A DNA stretch of 64,000 nt, from contig NZ_JADPJH010000014.1 of NCBI RefSeq assembly GCF_023073315.1, positions 339,781 to 403,780 on the forward strand, given 5' to 3'. Below the pieces are notes generated by a model. The model ran no database searches. It saw only the letters and a program-made list of their open reading frames with translations, and had not been told where the DNA came from. Shown piece after piece: positions 8,798-18,263 of this stretch. The translations under genes and the position numbers were made by a program. Each line of letters starts with the position of its first letter. The first letter of the stretch is position 1. The stretch comes from Bradyrhizobium sp. 1. GTDB lineage: Bacteria; Pseudomonadota; Alphaproteobacteria; Rhizobiales; Xanthobacteraceae.

Positions 8798-9558
8798 CGG
8801 ACAATTTTGAAGAAGCGATTCCAGCGCACCGACCACGGCCAGCGCCAGAACATCCAGGCATGCTCGCCTTCGCCGATGGAGAAGAAGATCATCTGGGCGC
8901 GGCCGATCAAATTCTCCTGCGGCACGTAGCCGACCTGGCCGAGGAAACGGCTGTCGGTGGAGTTGTCGCGGTTGTCGCCCATCATGAAGAAATGGCCTTG
9001 CGGCACATTGTAGACGTTGGTGGTGTCCATGTAGCCGTTGTCGGCGCAATCCAGCGTCTCGTAGGACACGCCATTCGGCAGCGTCTCCTTCCAGCGTTTC
9101 ACCCGCGAGATCGCGCCGCTCTCGGCGCCGCAGGGGTCCTCGCCGACATATTCGCTCATGCGCTGACGCTCGACCGGCGTGTCGTTGATGTAGAGCAGCC
9201 CGTCCTTCATCTGGACGCGGTCGCCGGGCAGCCCGATCACGCGCTTGATGTAGTCGGTGGAATCGTCCTTGGGCAGGCGAAACACGACGATGTCGCCGCG
9301 GTGCGGATCCGAGCCCCAGATTCGCCCCGAGAACAGCGGCGGCGAGAACGGGATCGAGTAGTGGCTATAGCCGTAGGAATATTTCGAGACGAACAGATAA
9401 TCACCAACCAGCAGCGTCGCCTTCATCGAGCCGGACGGGATGTTGAACGGCTGGAACAGAAAGGTGCGGATCACCAGCGCGATCAGGAGAGCGTGGATCA
9501 CGACCCGGATCGTTTCGCCGACGCCGCTCTCAGTTTTCGTTCCCGAAGTCACGCTCAT
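8794..9558 (-). CDS. lepB: Signal peptidase I
   Basis: LepB cleaves Sec and Tat signal peptides at the outer face of the inner membrane. The 254-residue protein has an N-terminal membrane helix (about 18–36). The catalytic serine is in IPSGSMKATL (about Ser44), and the catalytic lysine lies in the box DSTDYIKRVIGLPGDRV. The C-terminal GDNRDNSTDSRFLG is the conserved box E. The gene is in the acpS–lepB–rnc–era order common to alphaproteobacteria and overlaps rnc by four bases. A 248-base gap separates it from acpS, unlike the tight joins elsewhere in this cluster, so an internal promoter is possible there. Confidence 0.96.
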   Translation of the reverse strand: MSVTSGTKTESGVGETIRVVIHALLIALVIRTFLFQPFNIPSGSMKATLLVGDYLFVSKYSYGYSHYSIPFSPPLFSGRIWGSDPHRGDIVVFRLPKDDSTDYIKRVIGLPGDRVQMKDGLLYINDTPVERQRMSEYVGEDPCGAESGAISRVKRWKETLPNGVSYETLDCADNGYMDTTNVYNVPQGHFFMMGDNRDNSTDSRFLGQVGYVPQENLIGRAQMIFFSIGEGEHAWMFWRWPWSVRWNRFFKIVR

Positions 9559-9806
9559 TGCTCTCTCAATTCCGGCCGGCGGTCACAGAGCGCCCTCCTC
9601 CCGCGAACTGCCCACCGTTCGCGGCCAAGGAGATTGTCCTGATTCTGATAATGAGGGCCAATTCCGGCGTAAAGCCGAATTCGCCCAGCCTGATTTGCGT
9701 CCGCGGACTTTTAGACGGTTGTCGGAGGCCACGCAATCAAGGATCGCATCAAAACTGCATAAGATATTGATTTTTAATACGAATTATAAAACGACCGCCC
9801 CAGGGG

Positions 9807-10226
9807 TCAGGGCTTGGCCAGCGGGACGGCCGAAATGACGACGAAGGCCTGTGCCAAAGGCCAGTCATCGGTGATCGACAGGTCGATCCGCGCCTCGAAC
9901 CCCTCCGGGGTCAGGGCCTGGAGCCGGGCCAGGGCGCCGCCGGTCAGCTGCATGGTCGGCCGGCCCCCCGGCAGGTTGACCACCCCCATGTCGCGCCACC
10001 AGACGCCCCGCCGGATCCCGGTGCCGAGCGCCTTGGAGCAGGCCTCCTTGGCGGCAAAGCGCTTGGCGTAAGTCGCCACCACCATCTTCTCGTTCTTGGC
10101 GCGCCGCTCGGCCTTGGCCCGCTCGGCCGCGGTGAAGATGCGGTCGAGGAAACGCTCGCCATGGCGCTCCATCACCTTCCCGACGCGGGTGATGTCGATC
10201 AGGTCGGAGCCGATGCCGATGATCAT
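9807..10226 (-). CDS. acpS: Holo-[acyl-carrier-protein] synthase
   Basis: AcpS transfers the 4'-phosphopantetheine arm from CoA to apo-ACP, needed for fatty-acid synthesis. The 139-residue length and both family motifs fit: the N-terminal [15 protein letters not shown] and the [18 protein letters not shown] segment that binds magnesium and CoA. The ATG overlaps the pdxJ stop by four bases (ATGA), so translation is probably coupled. Confidence 0.96.
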   Translation of the reverse strand: MIIGIGSDLIDITRVGKVMERHGERFLDRIFTAAERAKAERRAKNEKMVVATYAKRFAAKEACSKALGTGIRRGVWWRDMGVVNLPGGRPTMQLTGGALARLQALTPEGFEARIDLSITDDWPLAQAFVVISAVPLAKP

Positions 10227-10975
10227 GCCCGGCCCCGCCCGCGATCCATCGCCGCGCGCATGCTGCGCACCGTCTCGGCCAGACCCACGAACAGCGCCTC
10301 GCCGATCATGTAGTAGCCGATGTTGAGCTCCATGATGTCAGGCAGCGCGGCGATCGTCTCCGCCGTCGCATAGTCGAGGCCGTGGCCGGCGTGAACTTCC
10401 AGCCCGGCAGCCTTCGCCAGCTTCACGCCCGCGACAATCCGCTTCCACTCGGCCTCGGCCTTGTCAGCGTGGCCGTCGACCACGGCGTCGCACCAGGCGC
10501 CGGTGTGTATCTCGATCACGGGCGCACGCAGCCGCGCCGCCATCTCGATCTGCGCAGGATCCGCGGCGATGAACAGCGAGACGCGCATGCCGGCATCGTT
10601 CAGCCGCGCAATATAGGGTGCGAGCGCATTGTGCTGGCCGACCACATCCAACCCGCCCTCAGTCGTCACCTCCTGGCGGCGCTCGGGCACGAGACATACG
10701 GCATGCGGCCTGGTCGCAAGCGAGATGCGCATCATGTCGTCGGTCGCCGCCATCTCGAAATTCAACGGCTTGGAGATTTCCGCCTTGAGCCGCGCCATGT
10801 CCTCGTCGCGGATGTGCCGGCGGTCTTCGCGCAGATGCGCGGTGATGCCGTCGGCGCCGGCCTCGATCGCCAGCAGCGCCGCGCGCACCGGATCGGGATG
10901 GCGGCCACCGCGTGCGTTACGGACGGTCGCGACATGGTCGATATTGACGCCGAGGCGGAGCGGAGAAGTGGGCAT
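10223..10975 (-). CDS. pdxJ: Pyridoxine 5'-phosphate synthase
   Basis: PdxJ condenses 1-deoxyxylulose 5-phosphate with 3-amino-2-oxopropyl phosphate in vitamin B6 synthesis. The motif [17 protein letters not shown] at the N-terminus, the [16 protein letters not shown] box and the late HAGHGLDY are diagnostic, and the TIM barrel is complete at 250 residues. An in-frame GTG four codons upstream is possible, but the ATG giving [11 protein letters not shown] is preferred. It follows rsh by about 45 bases and overlaps acpS by four. Confidence 0.95.
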   Translation of the reverse strand: MPTSPLRLGVNIDHVATVRNARGGRHPDPVRAALLAIEAGADGITAHLREDRRHIRDEDMARLKAEISKPLNFEMAATDDMMRISLATRPHAVCLVPERRQEVTTEGGLDVVGQHNALAPYIARLNDAGMRVSLFIAADPAQIEMAARLRAPVIEIHTGAWCDAVVDGHADKAEAEWKRIVAGVKLAKAAGLEVHAGHGLDYATAETIAALPDIMELNIGYYMIGEALFVGLAETVRSMRAAMDRGRGRA

Positions 10976-11020
10976 TGCAGGACTCACGAGATCGGAGGAG
11001 CAGGCGAATACGAAAGACGC

Positions 11021-13306
11021 CTATCCATTAACACGTTCGACGCGGGCGACGACCGCCTTCGCGCGCAGCTGGGCCAGGATCGCGCTCAAATGCTTGAGAT
11101 CGTAGACTTCGAGGTCGATCGTCGTCTCCGTGAAATCAGGCGAACGGCGCTGCATGCTGATGTTGTCGATATTGCCGTCGTGCTCGGCGATCACGGTCGC
11201 GATCTGTGCGAGTGCGCCGGGCTCGTTGACGTTCTCGACCTTGATGCGGGCCGGGAAGCGCTGCGGCACGGTATCCTCGATGTCCCAGCGCACATCGAGC
11301 CAGCGCTCCGGCTCCTCCTCGAAATCCTTCAGGGCCGGCGCCTGGATCGGATAGATCGTGATGCCCTCGCCCGGCGTGACGATGCCGACGATGCGGTCGC
11401 CCGGCACAGCGCCGCCGTTCGGCGCGAACTTGATCGGCAGGTCGGAATTGATGCCGCGGATCGGGATCGCGACCGGGCTGCGCGACGGCTCCGACGGCTT
11501 CTCCTTGAGCTTGGCGGCAAGCCCCTTCTTGATGCCATAGCGCGCGATGCGCTCTTCCTTGTAGTCGGGATACATCGCGCGCGCGACATGGGAGGCCTTG
11601 ATCTCGCCGCGCCCGACCGCCGCCATGACGTCCTCGATCGAGGTGCGCGCGAGCCGCGGCAGCGCGCCCTTGAGCTTGTCGTCGGCGTATTCGATCTTGG
11701 CGCGCTCGAACAGGCGCTCGACGATGCGCCGGCCGAGGCCGACATATTGATCGCGCACCGCAGTCCGGGTGGCGCGGCGGATCGCGGCGCGCGCCTTGCC
11801 GGTGACCGCGAGCGTTTCCCAGGCCGACGGGGGCGCCGATTGCGCTTCCGAGGTCAGCACCTCGACCTCGTCGCCGTTCTGGAGCTCGGACGACAGCGGC
11901 GCAAACTGGCCGTTGATCTTGCAGCCGACCGCGCTGTTGCCGACGTCGGTATGCACCGCATAGGCAAAATCGATCACGTTGGCATGGCGCGGCAGTGCGA
12001 TCAGCTTGCCCTTCGGAGTGAAGCAGAACACCTGGTCGTGGAATAGCTCTAGCTTGGTGTGCTCGAGGAACTCTTCCGGGTTGGCACTCTCCGAGAGGAT
12101 GCCGATGGTGTGGCGCAGCCAGGCGAACGCGGTGGACTCGCGCTTGAGGAGTTCGGTCGGCGAGCCCACGCCTTCCTTGTAGAAAACGTGCGCGGCGATG
12201 CCACGCTCGGCGATCTGGTCCATGGCCTCAGTGCGGATCTGAAGCTCGACGCGCTGGTTGCCGGGGCCGATGACCGTCGTGTGAATCGAACGATAATCGT
12301 TCTGCTTCGGCGTCGAGATGTAGTCCTTGAAGCGCCCCGGCACGACCGGCCAGGTGGTGTGGACGATGCCAAGCGCGCGATAGCAGGACTCGATGTCGTT
12401 CACGACGACGCGAAAACCAAAGATGTCGGACAACTGCTCGAAGCCGACGGACTTGCGCTCCATCTTGGTCCAGATCGAGAACGGCTTCTTGCTGCGGCCA
12501 TAGACCCGCGCGCCAAGGCCCCTGTGGCGCAGATTGTTGGAAAGCTGTGCCTCGATCTCGCCGATCAAATTGCGGTTGCGTTCAGCGAGCGCGTCGAGCC
12601 GCTGCATCACCACCGAATAGGCGTCGGGATCGAGAGTGCGGAAGGACAGATCCTCCAGCTCTTCACGCATCTGCTGCATGCCCATGCGGCCCGACAGCGG
12701 CGCGTAGATGTCGAGTGTCTCCTCGGCGATGCGGCGGCGCGATTCCGGCGGCACGAAATCCAGCGTGCGCATGTTGTGCAGGCGGTCGGCGAGCTTGACC
12801 AGGAGCACGCGGACATCGTCGGCAATGGCCAGCAACAATTTGCGCAGGTTCTCGGCCTGCTTGGCCTCGCGCGACACCAGCTCCAGCCGCTTCAGCTTGG
12901 TCAGGCCCTCGACCAGCGCGCCGATCTCGGAGCCGAAGATCTGGTCGATCTCGGCCCGCGTCGCCTCGGTGTCCTCGATCGTGTCGTGCAGCAGGGCTGC
13001 CACGATGGTGGCGTCGTCGAGCTTGAGGTCGGTGAGAATCGCCGCCACTTCGAGCGGGTGCGAGAAATACGGATCGCCCGAGGCGCGCGTCTGCGAGCCG
13101 TGCGCCTTCATGGCGTAGACATAGGCGCGGTTCAGCAGGTCTTCGTTGGTGTTGGGATTGTAGGACCTGACGCGCTCGACGAGGTCATATTGACGCATCA
13201 TACGCGCGCGCGACTTCGGCGGCCGGGCGACCTGTGCAGTCGGGGCCACGGCAACCGATTCTGTTGCGGCCTGCATCTGCGTTGATCTCCGGCGTCGATA
13301 CACCAT
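11021..13306 (-). CDS. rsh: Bifunctional (p)ppGpp synthetase/hydrolase (RelA/SpoT homologue)
   Basis: This 761-residue protein has the full long-RSH layout. An HD hydrolase domain lies at about 50–200 (FSHPLEVAAIL, ALLHDTIEDT), a synthetase domain at about 240–370 (IFGFRVVVND, DYISTPKQNDYRSIHT, ELQIRTEAMD), a TGS domain at about 395–460 (CFTPKGKLIALP), a helical linker, and a C-terminal ACT domain (PGALAQIATVIAEHDGNI). Both catalytic halves look intact, so it should make and destroy the alarmone, controlling growth, starvation and, in rhizobia, symbiosis. It is downstream of rpoZ, whose omega product is itself a ppGpp-responsive polymerase subunit. A strong terminator lies between the two, so rsh probably has its own promoter. 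Confidence 0.96.
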   Translation of the reverse strand: MVYRRRRSTQMQAATESVAVAPTAQVARPPKSRARMMRQYDLVERVRSYNPNTNEDLLNRAYVYAMKAHGSQTRASGDPYFSHPLEVAAILTDLKLDDATIVAALLHDTIEDTEATRAEIDQIFGSEIGALVEGLTKLKRLELVSREAKQAENLRKLLLAIADDVRVLLVKLADRLHNMRTLDFVPPESRRRIAEETLDIYAPLSGRMGMQQMREELEDLSFRTLDPDAYSVVMQRLDALAERNRNLIGEIEAQLSNNLRHRGLGARVYGRSKKPFSIWTKMERKSVGFEQLSDIFGFRVVVNDIESCYRALGIVHTTWPVVPGRFKDYISTPKQNDYRSIHTTVIGPGNQRVELQIRTEAMDQIAERGIAAHVFYKEGVGSPTELLKRESTAFAWLRHTIGILSESANPEEFLEHTKLELFHDQVFCFTPKGKLIALPRHANVIDFAYAVHTDVGNSAVGCKINGQFAPLSSELQNGDEVEVLTSEAQSAPPSAWETLAVTGKARAAIRRATRTAVRDQYVGLGRRIVERLFERAKIEYADDKLKGALPRLARTSIEDVMAAVGRGEIKASHVARAMYPDYKEERIARYGIKKGLAAKLKEKPSEPSRSPVAIPIRGINSDLPIKFAPNGGAVPGDRIVGIVTPGEGITIYPIQAPALKDFEEEPERWLDVRWDIEDTVPQRFPARIKVENVNEPGALAQIATVIAEHDGNIDNISMQRRSPDFTETTIDLEVYDLKHLSAILAQLRAKAVVARVERVNG

Positions 13307-13448
13307 GCCGTCCTGCCTTCAAACGGACCACCAGACGGCCCGTTGTATACATCTTAGCTCCGATCGCGCGCGCGTCCGATCAATTCGATGACAGCTGCGC
13401 GGCACGATGCGACAACGTTATGGTAACCACGAAAACGCCAACAAAAGC

Positions 13449-13476
13449 AAAGGCCCGAACACGGGTTCGGGCCTTT
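13449..13476 (-). terminator. Rho-independent terminator of rpoZ
   Basis: A perfect 12-base-pair stem (AAAGGCCCGAAC with GTTCGGGCCTTT) closes a four-base loop. Read on the reverse strand it is followed by TTGCTTTTGT, a usable U-rich tail. It lies about 40 bases past the rpoZ stop and before rsh. Confidence 0.9.
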
Positions 13477-13514
13477 GATAAGATCACAAGAATTCGACGA
13501 CTGCGATGGACGAT

Positions 13515-13907
13515 TTACTCGTCTTCCTCGGGCTGCTCTTCCGGCGGCGCGAGGCCCTCGAGGCCCTTCAGCAGCTCCTCTTCGGTCATGCGCTCAACGG
13601 CAACCTCGGTATCGTCGGCATCGACGCTCGCGCCGGCGGAACCGATCAGCGGCACCGTGTCGGGCTCAGGCTCGTCGACCTCGACGAATTTCTGGAGCGA
13701 GTGCACCAGCTCCTCGCGGAGGTCCTCCGGCGAAATGGTCGTGTCAGCAATTTCGCGCAAAGACACAACAGGGTTCTTGTCGTTATCGCGGTCAACCGTT
13801 AGTTGTGAACCAGACGAAATCATGCGGGCACGGTGGGCAGCCAGCAGGACCAGGTCAAACCGGTTGTCGACCTTGTCGATACAATCTTCTACGGTGACGC
13901 GAGCCAT
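13515..13907 (-). CDS. rpoZ: RNA polymerase omega subunit
   Basis: RpoZ is the small chaperone subunit of RNA polymerase and part of a ppGpp-binding site. The protein starts [20 protein letters not shown], the family hallmark, with the typical [13 protein letters not shown] and [14 protein letters not shown]. At 130 residues it has the acidic C-terminal tail ([10 protein letters not shown]) usual in alphaproteobacteria. It heads the housekeeping cluster and is divergent from the NYN-domain gene. Confidence 0.96.
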   Translation of the reverse strand: MARVTVEDCIDKVDNRFDLVLLAAHRARMISSGSQLTVDRDNDKNPVVSLREIADTTISPEDLREELVHSLQKFVEVDEPEPDTVPLIGSAGASVDADDTEVAVERMTEEELLKGLEGLAPPEEQPEEDE

Positions 13908-14234
13908 GGACTGTCGCTCCGTTGTGGGTGGGACGAAATATGTGGATGATTGGGGCTAGTTATAGGGGCCGGGGCAGTTTCGCAAGGCCAATTTGTGATT
14001 TGGCCTCGCCAAAAGGCTCTGTTACCTCCACATTGGGGCTGGGACGGGTGGTTTCCCGGGCTGCCATCGTGGGTGGCGCCGGGTGTATGAAGGTCCGCCA
14101 TAACTATACCTTGATTGCCCCGACTTCTCCGGAATTGCGGTTTCGACGGGTTTAGGCGGATTTAGAACTGCGCGGCTTGCTGCCGCCGCGCCAACAATAA
14201 ACGATCAATCACGAACACTACGCGAGCAAACTGA
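13908..14234. other. Divergent intergenic region rpoZ / NYN gene
   Basis: These 327 bases hold the outward-facing promoters of rpoZ and the NYN-domain gene. No convincing small gene, RNA or palindrome was seen. Confidence 0.5.
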
Positions 14235-14879
14235 ATGTCACCTTCCTCTACCGACAAGATCGCGCTCTTCATCGATGGTGCGAATCTCTACGCGACGGCA
14301 AAAACTCTCGGCTTCGACATCGATTACAAGCGATTGCTGAAGGAGTTTCAGAGCCGTGGGACGCTGCTGCGGGCGTTCTACTACACCGCCATCATCGAGG
14401 ATCAGGAATACTCCTCGATCCGTCCGTTGATCGACTGGCTCGACTACAACGGCTACACGGTCGTCACCAAGGCGACCAAGGAGTTCATCGACGCCTCCGG
14501 CCGCCGTAAGGTCAAGGGCAACATGGACATCGAGCTCGCTGTGGATGCCATGGAGCTGGCCGAGCACATCGATCAGATGGTGCTGTTCTCGGGTGACGGC
14601 GACTTCCGCTCCCTGGTCGAGGCCGTCCAGCGCCGCGGCGTGCGGGTCACGGTGATCTCCACCATCGCGAGCCAGCCGCCGATGATCGCAGACGAGCTGC
14701 GCCGCCAGGCCGACGTCTTCACCGATCTGGTCGAGCTGCAATCCAAGCTCGGCCGCGATCCGTCCGAACGCCCTGCTCCGCGCGAGCGCGGCGATCGCGA
14801 GCCGCGCCATCATGCCCCGCAATTCCTCCAGCGCGCGACGACGATGGCGCCGAGGGGCGATGACGACCTCGACGAGTGA
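14235..14879 (+). CDS. NYN-domain (LabA/DUF88) nuclease-like protein
   Basis: The 214-residue protein carries a PIN-like NYN domain over about residues 8–160. The acidic active-site positions expected for the family are seen in ALFIDGANLY, in GNMDIELAVDAM and in LFSGDGDFRSLVEAV, so it is likely a metal-dependent ribonuclease. The C-terminal 40 residues are Arg/Pro-rich and probably disordered, ending in the acidic GDDDLDE. It overlaps the downstream uracil-DNA glycosylase gene by 20 bases, so the two form an operon. LabA-type proteins have been tied to RNA turnover and circadian output in other bacteria; the target here is unknown. Confidence 0.88.
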   Translation: MSPSSTDKIALFIDGANLYATAKTLGFDIDYKRLLKEFQSRGTLLRAFYYTAIIEDQEYSSIRPLIDWLDYNGYTVVTKATKEFIDASGRRKVKGNMDIELAVDAMELAEHIDQMVLFSGDGDFRSLVEAVQRRGVRVTVISTIASQPPMIADELRRQADVFTDLVELQSKLGRDPSERPAPRERGDREPRHHAPQFLQRATTMAPRGDDDLDE

Positions 14880-15534
14880 GGCGGCCCGGCTAAGCCGCCA
14901 GCCGCTCACGCTCGTTCCCGACCGTGACTGTCCGCTCTGTCCGCGCCTGGTCGCCTTCCGCGAGGCGAACCGCGCGCGCGAGCCGTTGTGGCACAACGCC
15001 CCAGTCCCGCCCTTCGGCGACATCAAGGCACGCCTGCTGATCGTTGGCCTGGCGCCCGGCATGCAGGGCGCCAACCGCACCGGCCGGCCCTTCACCGGCG
15101 ACTATGCTGGCGATCTGCTCTACGCCACCCTGCTTGAATACGGCTTTGCCAAAGGCATTTATCAGGCGCGGCCCGATGACGGGCTGAAACTGGTCGACTG
15201 CCGGATCGCCAATGCCGTGCATTGCGTTCCGCCGCAGAACAAGCCGCTGCCGGTCGAGATCAATACCTGCCGCCAGTTCCTCGCCGCGAATCTCGCGACG
15301 ATGCCGAACCTGCGCGCGATCATAGCCCTCGGGCGGATTGCGCACGACACGGTGCTCAAGCCGCTGAACCTGAAGGCCTCGCAAGCGCCGTTCGGCCACG
15401 GCGCGGTGCATCAGGCCGGCGCGTTCAAGCTCTACGACAGCTATCACTGCTCGCGCTACAACACGAACACCCGCGTGCTGACGACGGACATGTTCCGCAG
15501 TGTGTTCGCAAGGATTAAGGCCGACCTCGACTAG
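14860..15534 (+). CDS. Uracil-DNA glycosylase, family 5-like (iron–sulfur)
   Basis: The product (224 residues from the ATG inside the end of the NYN gene) removes uracil and related damaged bases from DNA. Motif A reads GLAPGMQGANRTGRPFTGDYAGD, as in family 5 (UdgB-type) enzymes. Cysteines that could ligate a 4Fe–4S cluster include CPLC near residue 27 and the ones in VDCRIANAVHC and NTCRQF. The second active-site motif appears as YHCSRYNTNT, with the histidine kept. An in-frame ATG 16 codons upstream would add an Arg/Ser-rich stretch that looks like read-through of the NYN gene. It converges on the peroxiredoxin gene with a four-base overlap. Confidence 0.88.
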   Translation: MTTSTSEAARLSRQPLTLVPDRDCPLCPRLVAFREANRAREPLWHNAPVPPFGDIKARLLIVGLAPGMQGANRTGRPFTGDYAGDLLYATLLEYGFAKGIYQARPDDGLKLVDCRIANAVHCVPPQNKPLPVEINTCRQFLAANLATMPNLRAIIALGRIAHDTVLKPLNLKASQAPFGHGAVHQAGAFKLYDSYHCSRYNTNTRVLTTDMFRSVFARIKADLD

Positions 15535-16124
15535 GTCTTGTCAGAAGTCTTGGCCGGATTGGCCTTCAGCCAGTCCAGGACGTCGCCGGCGTTCCGGTCG
15601 GGCGGAAACACCGGATAGAACACATGCGAGATTCTGGCGTCGTCGACGATCAGCGCAAGGCGCTTGATCAGCGTCAGGCCAGCCACCTCCATGGTCGGAA
15701 GACCGAGGGCGCGTGTCAGCGCCAGCTTCTCATCCGATAGCACCGGAAACGGCAGATGCAGGCGCGAGGCCATCTCGGTCTGGTACGCGTTGCTCTGCGT
15801 CGAGAGGCCGAACACCTGCGCGGCGCCGGCAGCCTTCAACTCGGCGAACAGATCGCGAAACGCGCAGGTCTGGGGCGTACAACCGCGCGCGCCCGGGATC
15901 ATGTCCCAATCGTCCACCAGAGCAATCTTGCCGGGCTCGCCGGTGCGCGGATAGGCGAACACCACGGTCCGGCCGGAGAGTACCGATAGCGTCACGGACG
16001 TATCGTCGGTCGCAAGCAGGCTGACAGCGGGCAGCGTCATGCCTTTGAGATGCGCGGCGCCGCCGTCATCGGCAGGCGCGGGAATCTGGCTCCAGTCGAC
16101 CTCGAGCAGGTTCTTCTGAGACAT
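15531..16124 (-). CDS. Peroxiredoxin (PrxQ/Bcp-like)
   Basis: This 197-residue cytoplasmic protein has the thioredoxin-fold peroxiredoxin core: VVFAYPRTGEPG followed by the peroxidatic and resolving cysteines five apart in GCTPQTCAFRD, the arrangement of atypical 2-Cys PrxQ enzymes. It reduces peroxides using thioredoxin. It starts four bases after the smpB stop, so it is very likely in the same transcript as dapA, mscL and smpB. No signal peptide is present. Confidence 0.88.
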   Translation of the reverse strand: MSQKNLLEVDWSQIPAPADDGGAAHLKGMTLPAVSLLATDDTSVTLSVLSGRTVVFAYPRTGEPGKIALVDDWDMIPGARGCTPQTCAFRDLFAELKAAGAAQVFGLSTQSNAYQTEMASRLHLPFPVLSDEKLALTRALGLPTMEVAGLTLIKRLALIVDDARISHVFYPVFPPDRNAGDVLDWLKANPAKTSDKT

Positions 16125-16128
16125 CGCG

Positions 16129-16602
16129 CTATCCCCTCGCCCGCATCAGGCGGCCCTTCTCCCGGCTCCAGTCGCGCTTCTTCTCGGTCTCGCGCTTGTC
16201 GTGCAGCTTCTTGCCTTTTGCAACTGCCAGCTGCAATTTGGCGCGACCGCGCTCGTTGAAATAGAGCTTGAGCGGGATCAGCGTCATCCCCTCCCGGTCG
16301 ACCGCGCCCATCAGCTTGTTGATCTGCTTGCGGTGCAGCAGCAGTTTTCGCGGCCGTTTCGGCTCGTGGTTGAAGCGGTTGCCCTGGAGATATTCGGGAA
16401 TGGTGGCGTTGATCAGCCAGATCTCGCCGTCCTTGGAATCGGCGTAGGATTCCGCGATCGTGCTCTTGCCGCTGCGGATCGACTTCACCTCGGTGCCGGT
16501 CAGCGCAATGCCCGCCTCGATCGTATCCTCGATCGCATAGTTGAAGCGGGCCTTGCGATTCTCCGCCATGACCTTGATAGGACGTTCGTTCTTATCGGCC
16601 AT
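16129..16602 (-). CDS. smpB: SsrA-binding protein SmpB
   Basis: SmpB delivers tmRNA to stalled ribosomes for trans-translation. The 157-residue protein shows [38 protein letters not shown] and the basic C-terminal [15 protein letters not shown] that enters the ribosome. The ATG is preferred over a TTG three codons upstream. The tmRNA gene itself is not in this window. It lies between mscL and a peroxiredoxin gene. Confidence 0.96.
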   Translation of the reverse strand: MADKNERPIKVMAENRKARFNYAIEDTIEAGIALTGTEVKSIRSGKSTIAESYADSKDGEIWLINATIPEYLQGNRFNHEPKRPRKLLLHRKQINKLMGAVDREGMTLIPLKLYFNERGRAKLQLAVAKGKKLHDKRETEKKRDWSREKGRLMRARG

Positions 16603-16661
16603 GTCAGACAAACCTGATCGAGATGCGTCGCGACGCTAACAGTTTGGATGAAGCGCGCGCG

Positions 16662-17105
16662 TCAAGACTTCTTGAGGAGATCGCGGATCTCGGTCAGCAG
16701 TTCGACCTCCGCGGACGGCTTTGGCGGAGCGGTGGGCGCCGCCTCCTCCTTGCGCTTCAGCGTGTTCATGGCGCGGATCACCAGGAACAGGACGAAGGCG
16801 ACGATGATGAAGTTGATCGTCAGCGTCAGGAAGCTTCCGTAAGCAAGTACTGCACCTTGCTTTTTCGCATCCGCTAAGTTGGTGGCGGTCACCGCCTTCG
16901 ACAAGGGGACGAAGTAGTTCGAGAAGTCGAGGCCGCCGGTCGCGGCGCCGATCATCGGCATGATGATGTCACCGACCAGCGACGTGACGATGGCGCCGAA
17001 GGCCGCACCGATGATGACGCCGACCGCGAGATCGACGACGTTGCCTTTCATGGCGAAGTCGCGGAACTCCTGGAGCATCTGCCTGCCCTTTTCGTCGGCG
17101 CTCAT
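16662..17105 (-). CDS. mscL: Large-conductance mechanosensitive channel
   Basis: MscL opens under membrane tension to release solutes on osmotic downshock. The N-terminal helix [20 protein letters not shown] is diagnostic, with two transmembrane helices (about 23–50 and 85–110) and a C-terminal helical bundle ([12 protein letters not shown]). The 147-residue start is used because a GGGGAG site lies seven bases upstream. A second in-frame ATG at codon 10 would give the more usual 138 residues. It follows dapA by 26 bases. Confidence 0.95.
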   Translation of the reverse strand: MSADEKGRQMLQEFRDFAMKGNVVDLAVGVIIGAAFGAIVTSLVGDIIMPMIGAATGGLDFSNYFVPLSKAVTATNLADAKKQGAVLAYGSFLTLTINFIIVAFVLFLVIRAMNTLKRKEEAAPTAPPKPSAEVELLTEIRDLLKKS

Positions 17106-17131
17106 GAACGGCTCCCCGATCTGCTACTTCA

Positions 17132-18022
17132 TCAGTTGATCAGGCCGGCGTGCACCATGGCGCTGCGGACCGCAACGCGGGTCGGCTCAGTAACCGGCAC
17201 CATCGGCAGCCGCAGCGTCTCGTCGAGCTTGCCGAGGAGCGACAGCGCGTACTTAATCGGCGCCGGATTGCTTTCGATGAAGAGGTTGTTGTGCAGCGGC
17301 ATCAGCTTGTCGTGCAGCTTCAGCGCGGTGGCATGATCGCCCTTCGCCCATGCCGCCTGGAACTCCGAGCACAGGCGCGGCGCGACGTTCGAGGTCACCG
17401 AAATGCAGCCGTGGCCGCCATGCGCCATGTAGCCGAGGATGGTCGCGTCCTCGCCGGAGAGCTGGTTGAAATCCTCGCCCATCGCCGCGCGCTGCTGCGA
17501 CACGCGCACCATGCTGGCAGTGGCGTCCTTGACGCCGGCGATGTTCTTCAACTCCCACAGCCGCTTCATGGTGTCGACCGACATGTCGATCACCGAGCGC
17601 GGCGGGATGTTGTAGATGATGATCGGAATGCCGATCGCGTCGTTGATCGCCTTGAAGTGCTGGTACATGCCTTCCTGGGTCGGCTTGTTGTAGTAAGGCG
17701 TCACGACCAGCACCGCGTTCGCGCCCGCCTTCTCGGCGTGCTGGGCGAGCTCGATCGCTTCCTTGGTCGAGTTGGAGCCGGCGCCGGCGACGACGGGCAC
17801 GCGGTCCTTCGCTTCCTCGATGCACCATTCGACGACCTTCTTGTGCTCGTCATGGCTCAGCGTCGGGCTCTCGCCGGTGGTGCCGACCGGGACCAGGCCG
17901 TTGGTGCCCTCTGAAATCTGCCAGTTGACCAGGGAGCGGAACGCCGCCTCGTCCAGCGAGCCGTTCTTGAACGGCGTGACCAAGGCGGTGAACGAACCCC
18001 GGAATTTCGTCTTGGCTGCCAT
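17132..18022 (-). CDS. dapA: 4-hydroxy-tetrahydrodipicolinate synthase
   Basis: DapA condenses pyruvate with aspartate semialdehyde on the way to diaminopimelate and lysine. The 296-residue barrel has the Schiff-base lysine in [10 protein letters not shown] (Lys165), the catalytic tyrosine in [10 protein letters not shown] (Tyr137) and the [12 protein letters not shown] substrate loop. The start [11 protein letters not shown] is chosen; the frame stays open far upstream without any domain, so longer starts are rejected. The gene is divergent from the lytic transglycosylase gene, a pairing that joins cell-wall precursor synthesis and turnover. Confidence 0.96.
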   Translation of the reverse strand: MAAKTKFRGSFTALVTPFKNGSLDEAAFRSLVNWQISEGTNGLVPVGTTGESPTLSHDEHKKVVEWCIEEAKDRVPVVAGAGSNSTKEAIELAQHAEKAGANAVLVVTPYYNKPTQEGMYQHFKAINDAIGIPIIIYNIPPRSVIDMSVDTMKRLWELKNIAGVKDATASMVRVSQQRAAMGEDFNQLSGEDATILGYMAHGGHGCISVTSNVAPRLCSEFQAAWAKGDHATALKLHDKLMPLHNNLFIESNPAPIKYALSLLGKLDETLRLPMVPVTEPTRVAVRSAMVHAGLIN

Positions 18023-18263
18023 GGACTTCCTCCGTACGCGGCTATCTCGAGAGCAAGCCGCATTCATATCGGGTCTATCCCGCCGGTAAAAGACCCGCTT
18101 CCGTGTGACGCACCGTTTAGGCCGCGATTTTGCCGCGGTGGTGGTGCAAACCCGGCCAAGGTAAGCGGCTGTTGGTATTTTGTCCGCATATTCAATCAAA
18201 TACAGCCAGATCTTGTACAACTGGGTCTTGAGCCAATTGACTGATTCGGGGCGACGAAACGCC

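Noticed and set aside
8668..9642. Forward frame antisense to lepB and rnc
   Set aside because: Compositional shadow; lepB and rnc have all catalytic motifs on the reverse strand.
10382..12046. Long forward frame antisense to pdxJ and rsh
   Set aside because: Arg/His/Asp-rich sequence with no motif, a shadow of GC-rich coding DNA on the opposite strand.
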